30,157 nt of DNA, taken from contig CAJNOQ010001583.1 of assembly GCA_905250885.1 (NCBI GenBank), positions 1-30,157 on the forward strand, in the 5' to 3' direction. This DNA is from Didymodactylos carnosus. Taxonomy: Eukaryota > Rotifera > Eurotatoria > Philodinida > Philodinidae. Each line of letters starts with the position of its first letter. Within the stretch, counting starts at the first letter, position 1. Below are positions 12,421 to 23,309 of the stretch, one piece after another. The notes under the pieces are model-generated. The model had not been told where the DNA came from and did not search any database. It saw only the letters and a list, made by a program, of their open reading frames with translations. The position numbers were made by a program, and so were the translations under genes.

Positions 12421-15400
12421 TTATATTTGTGATGTTGAGGAAGTGAGTTTTGGAGTTATCAATCGTGGTCGAATTGTTGCTTTTCGACAACAATGTAAAC
12501 ATTGCTCTAACTGTGTTCCATGTAATTTAGCAAAACATTCTCCACATATTTGACAATGACCACAATCATACTCATGTGTACTAGGATTTGTTGAACACAA
12601 AACGCAGCAATCATTGATATCTTCAGGTTGTATTGATAAACTTGGTTCAACTTTCATATTATGTTGATTCGGTTTCATTACTGGTGCACGTCTTCGTTTA
12701 CTCGAAGTTGAACCTAATGAAAAAATATTCAATAAATATAATGAATGCCTTAGTTTTTTTTAATCACATACGACTTTTATCCCAGACAATATGTTTTATT
12801 GCTTTTCCGTCAACTGTTTCCATTTTGAGTTTAGCTTCCGGTACTAGAAATAAAAAACAGTAAAAATGATTTACTTTTGATTGACTATTTTATATCTCAA
12901 GTTACTTCTATTAGCTTCCATCACTATTCGACGGATAAAATGAATGCCTCGTTGCTGTTGAATATAATCACAAAATGGAAAGAAGCAAGCATGTTCTTCA
13001 AATGGATCATCTCTTGGTTCGAACTTTTTAAGTTTATTGCCTATAAAAAGCGAATATTTTTCGATCATGATTTAACAAGACTCTGAAAATTATATATACC
13101 ACAATAATAACACGCAACACACGTTTCTTTTCCCAAATAGAAGAATCCAGCAGATGCCATTAATTCTTTACTAAGCCTAGTGCCACCAGGATAGATCCAT
13201 CCACTTGTGTATGTTTTTATTCGACTTTCAAATGATTCATAGGTTGGATATTCAGGATATTTCATTCGACTATCTTCGAGTGCAACATTAGCATAAATGC
13301 CAAACGATTCTCTTTGAACCAATGTACACCATGGACGATTTTGATCAATTAATTGTCCACTTGTATGACGATGAACATGCATCGGTGTCCATTTCTCACC
13401 ATCGGTTCCAGTTCCATCACCATGATTCATAAAATATTTAAAGTCGTTTTCTGTTACTTTCACTTCACAACAAGGACATAATAATGCAGTGCCTTCACCA
13501 TTTAAATAAAATCCACAATAGGCTAAACATTCGATAGATACATCAGCAAATTTTTTTAAATTATGTTTTTTAAATGTATCACGTCGATTTTTTTCATGAC
13601 ATAATAGTAATCGAACATCAACGGGTGACGATTGAGGGGAAGGAGATATGTCACCAATATTATCAGATAAACTATCATCATTTCTTATACGTGGTGTTTG
13701 TTGATTTTGAACAGCCGCTATCATTGGGTTAATCATGAAATTTGTTGCATTTTCCTCTGAATTCGGCGCCAATAATATTGTAGGAGATACAAATCGTTCA
13801 AGACATTGACTTGGTTCCATTGTCGTAGCAGAGGGTGACTGTGACATCGGTCGAGGAGATCTCAAGTGTGGTTCAATAGCAGCAGATGTTGGTGGAGCAG
13901 GAACTGTTGTATCATATCCATCGTCGGATGAATCATCAGTAAAGTCAGAATTATAGGGTCCATCGAATAATGGCCTTGGTGATTTGTTATCATTTGTTTT
14001 TGTCGTCGTTGTTGGTGACATTAATGATGAAAATACTTCTGAAGAGGATGGTGATAATATGTCGGAACTTTGGGTCGAAAGTGAAGAGTGAGTACGCGAA
14101 GAACCTAGAGAAAACATCTTAAATAGTTTGATTCGTCATCTGTGACTGCCATACAATACTGAAGTTTCTTCTCAAAATCCCAAAATGTGTCTTATTGGAT
14201 TTTAGCACTTCCGGATTAAACGACGGCTCTACCAGGCCCCTGTCACCGTTAGGGCTGCAAACATTCAACGTTCCTTTTTAGCGCTGAACGTGAACGCTAA
14301 AAATTTTTTAAGTACAAGTATAATACTTTTACTTGCGGTAGGAAAACGTTAATATTATCTTAACATCGTGGCTTTGTTGAAAAAAAGTGTTTGCAAAAAG
14401 AATGGAAAAACTTTGTATTTTGTGGATCTAAAAACTTTTGTCTGATGATTAGGAAATCCAGATACAAGTAAAAAAATATTTGATATTATCTTTCTATTAT
14501 CGTGATGTGGGAAAGAGGCAACAATTATTTAACTATCATAAGATAATAGACAATATGTCTATCATTGTTGAGTGAACAATATTCTTACTTGAACGATGAA
14601 AATCATGTAAGACTTGAGCAATGTATTTCGCACCAAGTAATTCTTTGATATATTCACATGTTGGATAAAAATGTGCATGTAATTGTTGAATATTGTATTC
14701 TGCATACTTTTCACGTTTTCTCTTTCCATTTATTGGCAACGAATTTCCACATTGAAAACAGCGTAAATGCTTTTCAACTAAAATCAATAAGCAAGTATTA
14801 ACAGAATCAATCGAATTCTGTATGAAAAATTTTAATTATTACATACCATCAAGAAAAAATCCAGCATCAGCAATATCTCGTATTTCAAATCCGAATAATG
14901 TTTCTAAATTTTTCTCTTGAAATGTAGTTATACGATCAAAGATCGATTGATATTTGGGATATTCTGGAAACATTTCTCGATGTGCGATAGGAATATTGGC
15001 TGCACATTGACAACGAAGCATAATGCAATCAGCAGAGGAATAATATTGTGACGGAGTTAGTAAATTGTCCTGTTTTTCCGTGGGTAAGGCCATTTGCTTG
15101 ACATTTGCTCGATGTTGTGACATAATCGATTGATTTGGTTTTGGCTCGATGGTTACACCACAAAATGCACAACGTATTATTCTTTTATTTTGAACACGAT
15201 GAAAGCCGCAAGCAGCTAGTTCACGACATAAACGTTTATCAATTTCGCTATTATTTGTTCGTTTATTCTCCTGTTCGTCAAAATTCATTGTGGTTAAACG
15301 CGATGATGAAGATTTAGCAAAATCAAATGAATATCCAGTTAGTGTTTCTAATCTCCATTTTTCATTGACCGACTGAATATTTGCATCTCTTGTACTATCA

Positions 15401-16593
15401 ATAGCTTGAATAAATTCACAATTATATTCCATACGTTTTCGATGTGTGCCAATTGCAGTCATTCCTGGTCGCCAATCAGCCACAATTAACCCACATTTGT
15501 AACATTGAACTTTTAAATCATCACCGAGATAAAAGAATCCAGCTTGTGCTAATGCTTTTGCTTGCAAGGGTGCGTTTGGTGGCCAATCATTATAAGTTAA
15601 AATACAGTCTTCAACCGATTTTGGTATGGGTATTTCATGTAACGGTACCGAGACTAGAGGATATAAAATTGGAATAATTGGTTGTGACATTGGATTGCGT
15701 TGTGCTCGTTCTATAAGAGAGTGAATGGAAATATTTAGGATGTACAACGTACTCCTAGAACAGCCATACCTTTAGTTGATACGGCATGAAAATAGCCGGC
15801 ACTCGCTATATACTTGGCACCAACAAGACTTGTTATAAACGCACAATTTGGAAAAAATCGTGCATGTTCTAACTGTACAATATTTTCATTTTTTGATCCG
15901 ATTAGTGCTGCCCAATCAATCAAAATATTCCCGCAATTAAAACAAGTGACACCATCTCTTGGACCTAAATATGGCATGATGTTGGATCACCACTGCACTG
16001 AGAGAAGCACAAACCTGAGTAAAAAAAGCCACATTCTACCATAATCTCTGGTGTAACATATGATTCTGTTCCACCATTATTCTGATATGGCCACGATGAA
16101 AATGTTTTTAAACGTTCTTCATAAGTTCCATACTCTGGTTCTTCAGCTGTTATCCAGGATATTGTTTGATTATCAATTGACGAAGGACATAAATCATTTA
16201 TATTTTGTCCAATTTCTTCTAGTAAGAATGAACATCGAATACCAACTTGTGATACTTTTTCACGATGAAGTTTTCTGAAATAATTTGATTCATACTCTTT
16301 ATCAACATCTAAATCGTCAATATCAATTGAAACACCACATGACGGGCAAGAAATTGTTTCATTTCGATAATGAAAACCAGCTAATGCTAACTGACGACGT
16401 GTTAATGATGAAAATATTGATAGACTACAAACAAACAATTTAACGAATGATATAGGGCAGAAAAATGAATAAAATATGCAAACCTTGCAAATGATTGGAA
16501 TCGGTTTTGTTCTGATGAATAAATCTGATCAGCCTCACTATTATTCATTATTTGATTATTGTGGCTATTCATTGTTGCAAATAATCTACGCAT
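12421..16593 (-). CDS. Multi-BIR inhibitor-of-apoptosis-like protein with C-terminal RING, 9 exons
   Basis: IAP proteins bind caspases or their partners through zinc-binding BIR domains and act as RING-type ubiquitin ligases. Exons (minus): 16593-16484, 16424-16015, 15964-15770, 15710-14847, 14777-14589, 14104-13100, 13040-12906, 12843-12772, 12713-12421; total 3273 nt, 1090 residues, frame kept at every junction. Four good BIRs: C181/C184/H207/C214, C308/C311/H328/C336, C533/C536/H560/C567 and C921/C924/H941/C948 (the last with exact C-x2-C-x16-H-x6-C). Three divergent BIR-like modules have CPSC 63-66, CAFC 419-422 and CPCC 799-802 with later His and Cys. A Ser/Pro/Thr-rich linker spans about 590-750. 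The RING is C1030, C1033, C1044, H1046, C1050, C1053, C1065, C1068. Introns are 50-69 nt except intron 5 (484 nt). No CARD or UBA domain seen. The start could instead be the internal Met at residue 8. Confidence 0.9.
14105..14588 (-). other. Enlarged IAP intron 5 with a hairpin, possible repeat insertion
   Basis: This intron is 484 nt, while the other seven in the gene are 50-69 nt. It contains TTTTTAGCG (14275-14283) and its reverse complement CGCTAAAAA (14295-14303) as a hairpin, next to the less AT-rich motif TAGGGCTGCAAA near 14250-14261. An inserted, decayed short element is plausible, possibly hAT-like on the look of that motif, but I could not find matching terminal repeats. Confidence 0.4.
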
Positions 16594-19424
16594 TGTGTCA
16601 TTGTGTGAAGAGGTTAAGTATTCATTAAAAGTTTTCTGTTTTCTGTTTCTTGATTAAATATTTTATCCATGAATATACCTAACTATAAATAAACAAAATA
16701 TAATACTACCAAGAATCTATACTTAAAATTTGTGAATAGTATTGCAAATATACAAGAAAAAAGAACATGTTGTAAAAAAGTAAAAACAGTAATAAAAAAA
16801 AAACAAGAAAAATTTCATTAGATTCTAAGATATCTAATGAATCCATAATACTTCGTGTATCTCTAATTGCAGAGAAGAACAAAAGTTTTCTTCGAATTGA
16901 TCTCTGGGGGTTAGATACTAAATAAATATTATAAATCACTTGGTTTTAATACTAAAAAGATAGATGATACTTTGGATTCTATTAGCATATGGTCAACTGA
17001 GAAAAAAAAGGAAAGAACAGAAATAAAAATATTATTCGAATTTAAATTTTTATCTTTTTCTCACACAAATACGTGTGTACTTCGCAGAAATCTTAACTAC
17101 TCTCTATTGAAAAACGCAGACCTTCACTTTCGAAGAATTATCCTTCTATTTTTGTTGTTCTCTTTCAAGGTATACATACGCTCAAATGCTTACGCATAAT
17201 CAATATTTAGCTACATAAATTGGACTAATAATACTTGAAACAGAATGATAGTCATTGTGAAATTAAAACTACGAATTAAGAGATGAATCAGTTGTAAAAT
17301 TTATTTATTTTTAAACATATTGTAATAACAATAAGTTTCTAATAGAAATTATTCATTAACCCTTTACTCCTGGATGTTCATTAGTGGGACAGCGTAGAAT
17401 CACTATAACAAAATGACGTTGCGTTGAATAAAAAAAAAAAAAAACGAATTTTTTTTTTAACGTAAGCTGACATCATAAGCTAGTCGTTACTTATAAGAAA
17501 ATTTTGTTTCTTCGAGTGTAAAACGAGTTAAGACTGTTTCAAGTTCACTTTGCAAGATCAGTTACCGAGGATCAATGGTTAAGTTAAAAACATTGTAATA
17601 AAATGAGTTTTTAGAAAAGTTTTTGTTATTAGTTAAATGATCACCTGTACGATTTTGTTTTGTCTTTCAGATATTGAGTAAATTATTTCTTATTTAAAAA
17701 AAATGTTATATCTTCAGAAATATTAGAGGTAAGATTTTTTCCTGTTTCTTCTCATGTCGACTCGAAAAATGACGCTCATAACCAGAAAATATTGCAATAA
17801 CTAAATTGATTTTCTTATACTACATTAGAAGAAAGATTTAAGTCTATTTTATTTTGAAAAAATACTCTGTCAACTTGTCTCATACGTCAATTGATACGTA
17901 ATTCAGCTCTACATTATAATATTTTTTTTACTAGTAAAAAATTAAAATTTTGTTAAAAAAAAAAAATATAGCAGCACATCATCTTACATATGACATCATT
18001 CTATTATCGTTAAAACAAAAGGCATATTTTATCGATCATTTATTCAATGACTTAAAAATAATAAAAAAAGAAAACGTGTGAAGTATAGTGTACTTATTGG
18101 ACTTGACAAATATTTACAGAATATATTAAAAATAAAAACAGAACTTGTACTTAACTATATATCATCATGATCAAATTGTTAAAAATTATATATGTGAAAG
18201 TTTAAATCTAATTTAATAATAAAAATTTTTAAGAAAATTCCAGTAATTATAACGATATAGTTGTTACTGTTAGAAAAGCATGTGTATGTGGGTAGTCAAA
18301 TAAAAAAACAACATTTATAATATGTCTGGCGCATAATAGAAATGAACGTGATAATATTTAATAAACAAACCTAAAAACATTTTCTATACACTGTTTTATC
18401 AAATATTCTTTTAACGAATCATCATGGATAAAAAAAAAATATATAAAGTAAAGTACTAGAACAAATGAAAACGTCTCTACGTATGTTATAGAAACGTTTT
18501 ACTCAAACTAAAGTTAAACAAATCTTTTCATAAACAAAATATACCAAATTTATAATGAACATCTACTAATCTTTCTAAAAGCATAATTTTCGAAGAATAC
18601 GTTTGTTTTAAAAACAAACAAATGAATATAAAAAGGTATACAAACCTGAATGGCAGACAGACAGTAGGAATCCAACAATGTATTAAATTCATGTTTTTAT
18701 TTGTTCAGATCTAAAATAAAAGTGACTAAAAACTATTGTAACTCTGTTAAAAGTCTAATTTATATTAAAAAATATGCATGCAAAAGTTTTAGATTGTTCA
18801 AGTTTTTTTTATGAAAATTTTTTCAACGCGCACTCTTTTTGCAATAAAAATGTTTTGAAGTTCAACGAATAGTGTTCTTAACTTCAAATTATTTCTCTCG
18901 AACTATTTTTCATCTGAATACATTCTCTTATTTTCACAGTTTTTATATTAACATTTTCCTAAATTGAGTATAGAAATTGGATTCGAAATAAGCGACGGAT
19001 ATCTCATGAACAATAAAGATTATAAAATGACTATTTTTATTGTGAAAAAAGGTTATTGTCCGCCGTGTATAATCAACTAATACTTAACAGATTACAATGT
19101 TATAATACACATTTTGTATGTTTCGTTCTGTTTTCAAATAATTTATTTTCTCTATTAGCTATTTTTATAAAATTCTAATAAAACATATGAGGAAGAACAT
19201 GATTTGTATTTGTCATTTGATAATATCTTTTAGGGTCAACTATACAAAAACTGACATTTTACAGTTAACATTTTGAAATAAAAATATTTTTTCTTCCTTC
19301 TTCATACTGCCCTTGAGTGGATTCTTTAACTATACGTGTACATATTTTCTTTATGATAGTGTTTTTTAGAATTTATATGTTCTCTATTTCCTGTCTGACA
19401 ACCATTCTGAGGCACAATTTGTCT
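16594..19424. other. Non-coding region upstream of the IAP gene
   Basis: About 2.8 kb without a convincing gene. The IAP promoter and 5' UTR should lie at the left end. The open frames at 16706-16939 and 16972-17199 have no family features or good splice context. A possible piggyBac-like end is annotated separately. Confidence 0.55.
17356..17396 (+). mobile_element. Possible piggyBac-like terminus (TTAA-CCCTTTACTCC)
   Basis: TTAA is followed directly by CCCTTTACTCC and a GGGAC motif, in the style of piggyBac-family ends, which insert at TTAA and start CCC/CCY. I found no matching inverted end with TTAA to the right, so this may be a solo or decayed end, or chance. Confidence 0.3.
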
Positions 19425-19913
19425 ATTATGAAGGAAAGATCCCAAGTTGTAAATCATTTTTTCTATGAAACTAGGTAGACTATTGTCCTAGGCATTTGTT
19501 GACCGATTTTCTGAAAACTAAATCTTCAGATAACCAGGGACCAGATCCAGAAAATTTTTCTGTATCGGCCATTTTGTAGAAGACACAAAGCTATCTAAGC
19601 TGTTCTATGGTTTTTATGAAAAAATGTTGCAGTAGAATATTTTGCAAAAATCATAACACTGTTCAGTGATATCCTAAAAAACTAAAACTTATAGAGCATA
19701 GACAGTTTTGTGCCCTCTACAAAATGGCTGATTCAGAAAATGTTTCTGGATCTAGTGCCTGGTTATCTGAAGATCCAATTTTCAGAAAATCGGTCAACAA
19801 AAGCTTAAGGACAACTTCGATGTTCATATTTGGAATCAGCGTCATCAATTACATATAGTCCACCTAGTCTCATTGAAGACACGATTTGCCACTTGGGGTT
19901 CTTCCCTCATTAG
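19425..19913. repeat. Foldback element 1 (~490 bp inverted repeat)
   Basis: The two halves are imperfect reverse complements over nearly their full length. CCGATTTTCTGAAAA near 19502-19516 pairs with TTTTCAGAAAATCGG near 19780-19794, and GATCCCAAG near 19438-19446 pairs with CTTGGGGTTC near 19892-19901. No reading frame of interest lies inside. It looks like a non-autonomous foldback or MITE-type element. The ends are estimated. Confidence 0.75.
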
Positions 19914-19968
19914 TCAATTTCCAGTTGGAAATTTTGACTTTTTAGTCTGATAAGTTTTTTTTTATCAT

Positions 19969-20577
19969 ACAAACTAACGAAGAACACTATTCTACTGTAA
20001 CACTCCTTTTTCAATCGTTCATACGTCGATCGATAGAGGGTATCGGGATAGTAAAAAGCCTAAAAGGGTTCGTGCCTATGACTCTTGAAGACTCGGTTTT
20101 CTGGAAAATCAGTTTTTCAGAAACTCTAAAAAGTAACCGAAACATTTCTTAATGAGGCATGATTGTAGCCCGCACATTTCTTATTAAAATAAGACATTTT
20201 CCAGCTCTACATAACCTTTCTTTGCATTTACAAGAAAAGCCCTAAATGTTCATTGTCAGCTCAAAGCTACAGAAATAAGAAATTAATTCAGGGCTTTTGT
20301 TGTAAATTCTATAACTTTGCAAAGAAAGGTCGTGTAGAGTTGGGAGATGTCTCATTTTAATCAGAAATTTGCGCACTACAATCATGTCTCACTAACAAAT
20401 AATTTTAATTATTTTTCAGAGTTTCTGAAAAACTGATTTTCCAGAAAATTGGATCTTCAAGAGTCATTGGTACGAACCCTTTTAGGCTTTTTACTATCCC
20501 AATACCCTCTATCGAACGACGTATGAACGATTGAAAAAGGAGTGTTACAGTAGGATAGTGTTCCTCGTAAGTTTAGT
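19969..20577. repeat. Foldback element 2 (~610 bp inverted repeat)
   Basis: Left and right halves pair around a centre near 20273. CACTCCTTTTTCAATCGTTC in the left arm (around 19999-20020) matches the reverse complement of GAACGATTGAAAAAGGAGTG at 20525-20544, and AAAAAGCCTAAAAGGGTTCG (20053-20073 region) matches CGAACCCTTTTAGGCTTTTT. The open frame 20531-20845 starts within the right arm and is not supported as a gene. Arms are diverged by scattered substitutions, so the element is not brand new. Confidence 0.8.
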
Positions 20578-22321
20578 TGAACCTGAACTGAATCGATATC
20601 TCTGGCAAACGTATGAAAATCATGTTGAGTTCAACAATTCATTTAAAGAAAAAAGACTCGAAAAGTGCAGGACAATATTATTATTAAAACATGAAAAAAT
20701 AACAATCACAAAATACAAAATTATAATGACTAAAAATCTATTATCTTTTCTACAAAGCAAAAATACAAATATAGCACTGTTCTCTCGAGTATACCATATA
20801 GAACGAGACATATCTGATTTTCCCAGTATGTACACACTATTCTGAAATTCCCTCTACGCTTAAAAGATAAAGGACTGCTTGATTCATAAAAGGATGAGGT
20901 TGTAGATAATATGAGATACATAACATCTCATTCTTTCTATCCTTCTCTTTCTTCGTAAAACTAATTCCCAAATACAAATTTAGAACTGTATTTTTTGTCT
21001 GTTTCATTTGTGTACGTGCTTATTTTGTCAATGTTTTTTGGGATTAAAATCAGCTAATAGTGATGAGTCTTTTTCTACTTGATCAATATGGATGTAAAAC
21101 CATTCACATTCCTTTTCCATATTCATTTTTCTCAAGTTATCCCATTTACGTCTAAATATTTGTATAATCCAAACCAGTCATTACTATCATTCAATGTGCA
21201 TTGACACTCATGTACTTTGAGAAATAATACACATTTTGCCTGGAAGTTTACATGTTTTTCGGTAAATCTTCAATAATCTGAGTTTCCTATTAAATAATTA
21301 ATCGATCAATTTCTTCATTTTTAAAAATTTTCAATGTGTCTAATCTCAATGAAAAAACAGGGAATGAGTGACTTGATACGGTTTTATTTAACTAACGTTT
21401 ACTCACTTACCTGTGTTCTACATAAAATGATGTTTAAATGACGGAGAACAAATCAAGGCCAATAGTTTCAAACAGTGCGACGATATTCCTACGTTGATCG
21501 TAGAGTATTGAATAAAAATCAAATTTAATTGTTTTGTTAATTATTTCATCAAATAACTTCGAGGTCTTGTATTCATCCGCTTTTTGTTTTACATCTTCTC
21601 ATCAATGAAGTATATACTCGAGCATTATGCAATGATGTTGTAAATCTTATAATCAAATTTATTAAGGTTATAAAACAACTTTTAAAATGATATTAATTTT
21701 AATAGTTTGATAAACATTATCGAAAGAAATCTGAAACGCATAAATAGAAGAAAAAAAACTTGCCCTGGATACATACCTGGTTCTACAAAAGATTTTGCAA
21801 CTTGTTGCAATATGAAGGTTTCTAGTGACAAGTTGATTTCTTGATCTATGGAATTCTTACGATTTAAAAAAGGATAGAATTCTATCTTGTTGAAATAATG
21901 CGACTATAAATGGTCTAAGGTGATACTTTTTAGCAGTGTCTTCTTCAAATAAGAATTCACTACAACAGTACTGAAACAATATTTCAGATGTATGAAAGGG
22001 GTTTACTGACAATATTCGATTGGATTCAGTAAGAGGAATTGAAAATTTTTTTCTGTTTTTCTCTCTTATTTTGTTTGTCGATACAAGCTGAGAGCACTGA
22101 ATCGTGTCTATGAATTGACCACGTTAGAAATTCAAGGACAAATCTTTTTCTAATAAACAATAAATCTGTCTTCCAATAAAATGCCAGTTATTTATTTTTC
22201 TTCTTTAATGTCGTTCAGAAAAGCTTTATTTGATTATGTGTTATGGTAGAATTGAGTCATGTTGACAGTCAAAAAAATCCGGTGTTAATTGGTTGATTTT
22301 TGTTTATTCTTTTATATATAG
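20578..22321. other. Non-coding region
   Basis: No recognised exon, RNA or repeat family. Open frames at 20531-20845, 20620-20835 and 20730-20921 overlap each other on both strands and have no conserved features. If the candidate exons at 22322-22698 are real, their upstream exons should be here, but I could not identify them. Confidence 0.5.
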
Positions 22322-22698
22322 GTCTCTGTTCAATATTCTAACTTTTCTATTTATAGTTACTTTTTCTTTCTGTTTAGTTTGTGTCATTGTTGTTATAACA
22401 GCTTTTGGTGCTTTTATTGATCATTCTCGCTTTCATAAAAAGAAAATACATCATTTATTGTTTTATTTTGCATTACAGCTGCAATTACTGATGACTCATC
22501 CTGCTAATGATTGTAGTAAACTTTCGCTAATCATGTTCTTAGCAACTGTCTCTATAGTGTAAGTTATTGTACCTTAAGACATTGATATTTTCTTTACCAT
22601 TCTGTCCATGGACAATTTATTTATGTATTTACACTAGTTTGTTGCCAAGAATCAGTTCATTTCCCGAATATAGTCGATCAAGGCTTATTCTTCAATGA
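22322..22698 (+). CDS. Candidate 3'-terminal exons of an unidentified membrane protein
   Basis: I do not recognise a family. An acceptor-like TATATATAG ends at 22321. A frame is then open to a strong donor GTAAGT at 22559-22564. After a 79 nt intron with acceptor ACACTAG, the frame continues from 22638 to TGA at 22696-22698. The ~99-residue C-terminal product has a long hydrophobic segment (ILTFLFIVTFSFCLVCVIVV), a basic loop (RFHKKK) and a second short hydrophobic stretch. AATAAA follows at 22844-22849. Splice sites that keep the frame, a plausible intron length and a polyadenylation signal favour a real gene end. The absence of upstream exons and of a known family argue against. Treat as a partial, tentative model. 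Confidence 0.25.
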
Positions 22699-22737
22699 AG
22701 ATTGCCTGGATTTCTTAACCAATGAGAGAAGGATTAG

Positions 22738-22764
22738 ATGGTGATGATGATGATGATGATGATA
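22738..22764. repeat. (GAT)n microsatellite
   Basis: About eight near-perfect units of the trinucleotide GAT/TGA in non-coding DNA. Confidence 0.9.
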
Positions 22765-23309
22765 GCGATTAATCTTTAATGATAATTATATTACCTTTCA
22801 TTCACCTTCATTAGAGCTCTTTTAGGCGTAAATACCAGTCACTAATAAATCTACAAGAATAATTTGTAAAAAAATTGTCGTAAAGAAGAAAAATAGTCTC
22901 AGAGGACTACACTGTGACACGTTTTCCTTCCTACAAAAATGAAGTATATTTAATAAGAGTCTTTTTATGATCAAATTTATGGTGCTTAAAGTGAAGGAAA
23001 GGCTATTTGAAGATAAATAGTCTCTGAAAGCGAAATTGCGGAAAAAAATATCGCTTTCTCCGCTGTCGTTTCTTTTAATTACGGGTAAACGCTGATAGAA
23101 ACGTCGAAAAACTGAATCAAAAAGTCATCTTTAGCCTAACTTTTTTAAAGCACTGAATTTATTTATCAGCCAGAAGATCTCAATTTTACTTCTGTTCCAG
23201 CTCATTAATTAATGCTTATTTGAGACAAATAATTGTTAATGTAATCAATTTACAACATTTGTCCCGGTGCTTTCTTTTCTATTTTAGAGAAGCCTAAAGA
23301 AAGAAAATC
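22765..23309. other. Upstream region of the SMAP-like gene
   Basis: No coding sequence recognised. TTTTAG at about 23282-23287, shortly before the start codon, could be the acceptor of an intron in the 5' UTR. An in-frame TAA at 23295-23297 lies just before the chosen ATG and limits the coding start. Confidence 0.45.

Noticed and set aside
13010..13025. GGTTCGAAC motif resembling a tRNA T-loop
   Set aside because: Lies in IAP exon 7 coding sequence and no acceptor, D or anticodon stems surround it.
15135..16278. Plus-strand open frames opposite the IAP exons (15135-15317, 15444-15677, 15814-16044, 16060-16278)
   Set aside because: Antisense shadows of conserved BIR exons on the minus strand.
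20531..20845. 104-codon open frame (plus)
   Set aside because: Begins in the right arm of foldback element 2, overlaps frames on the other strand and shows no conserved features.
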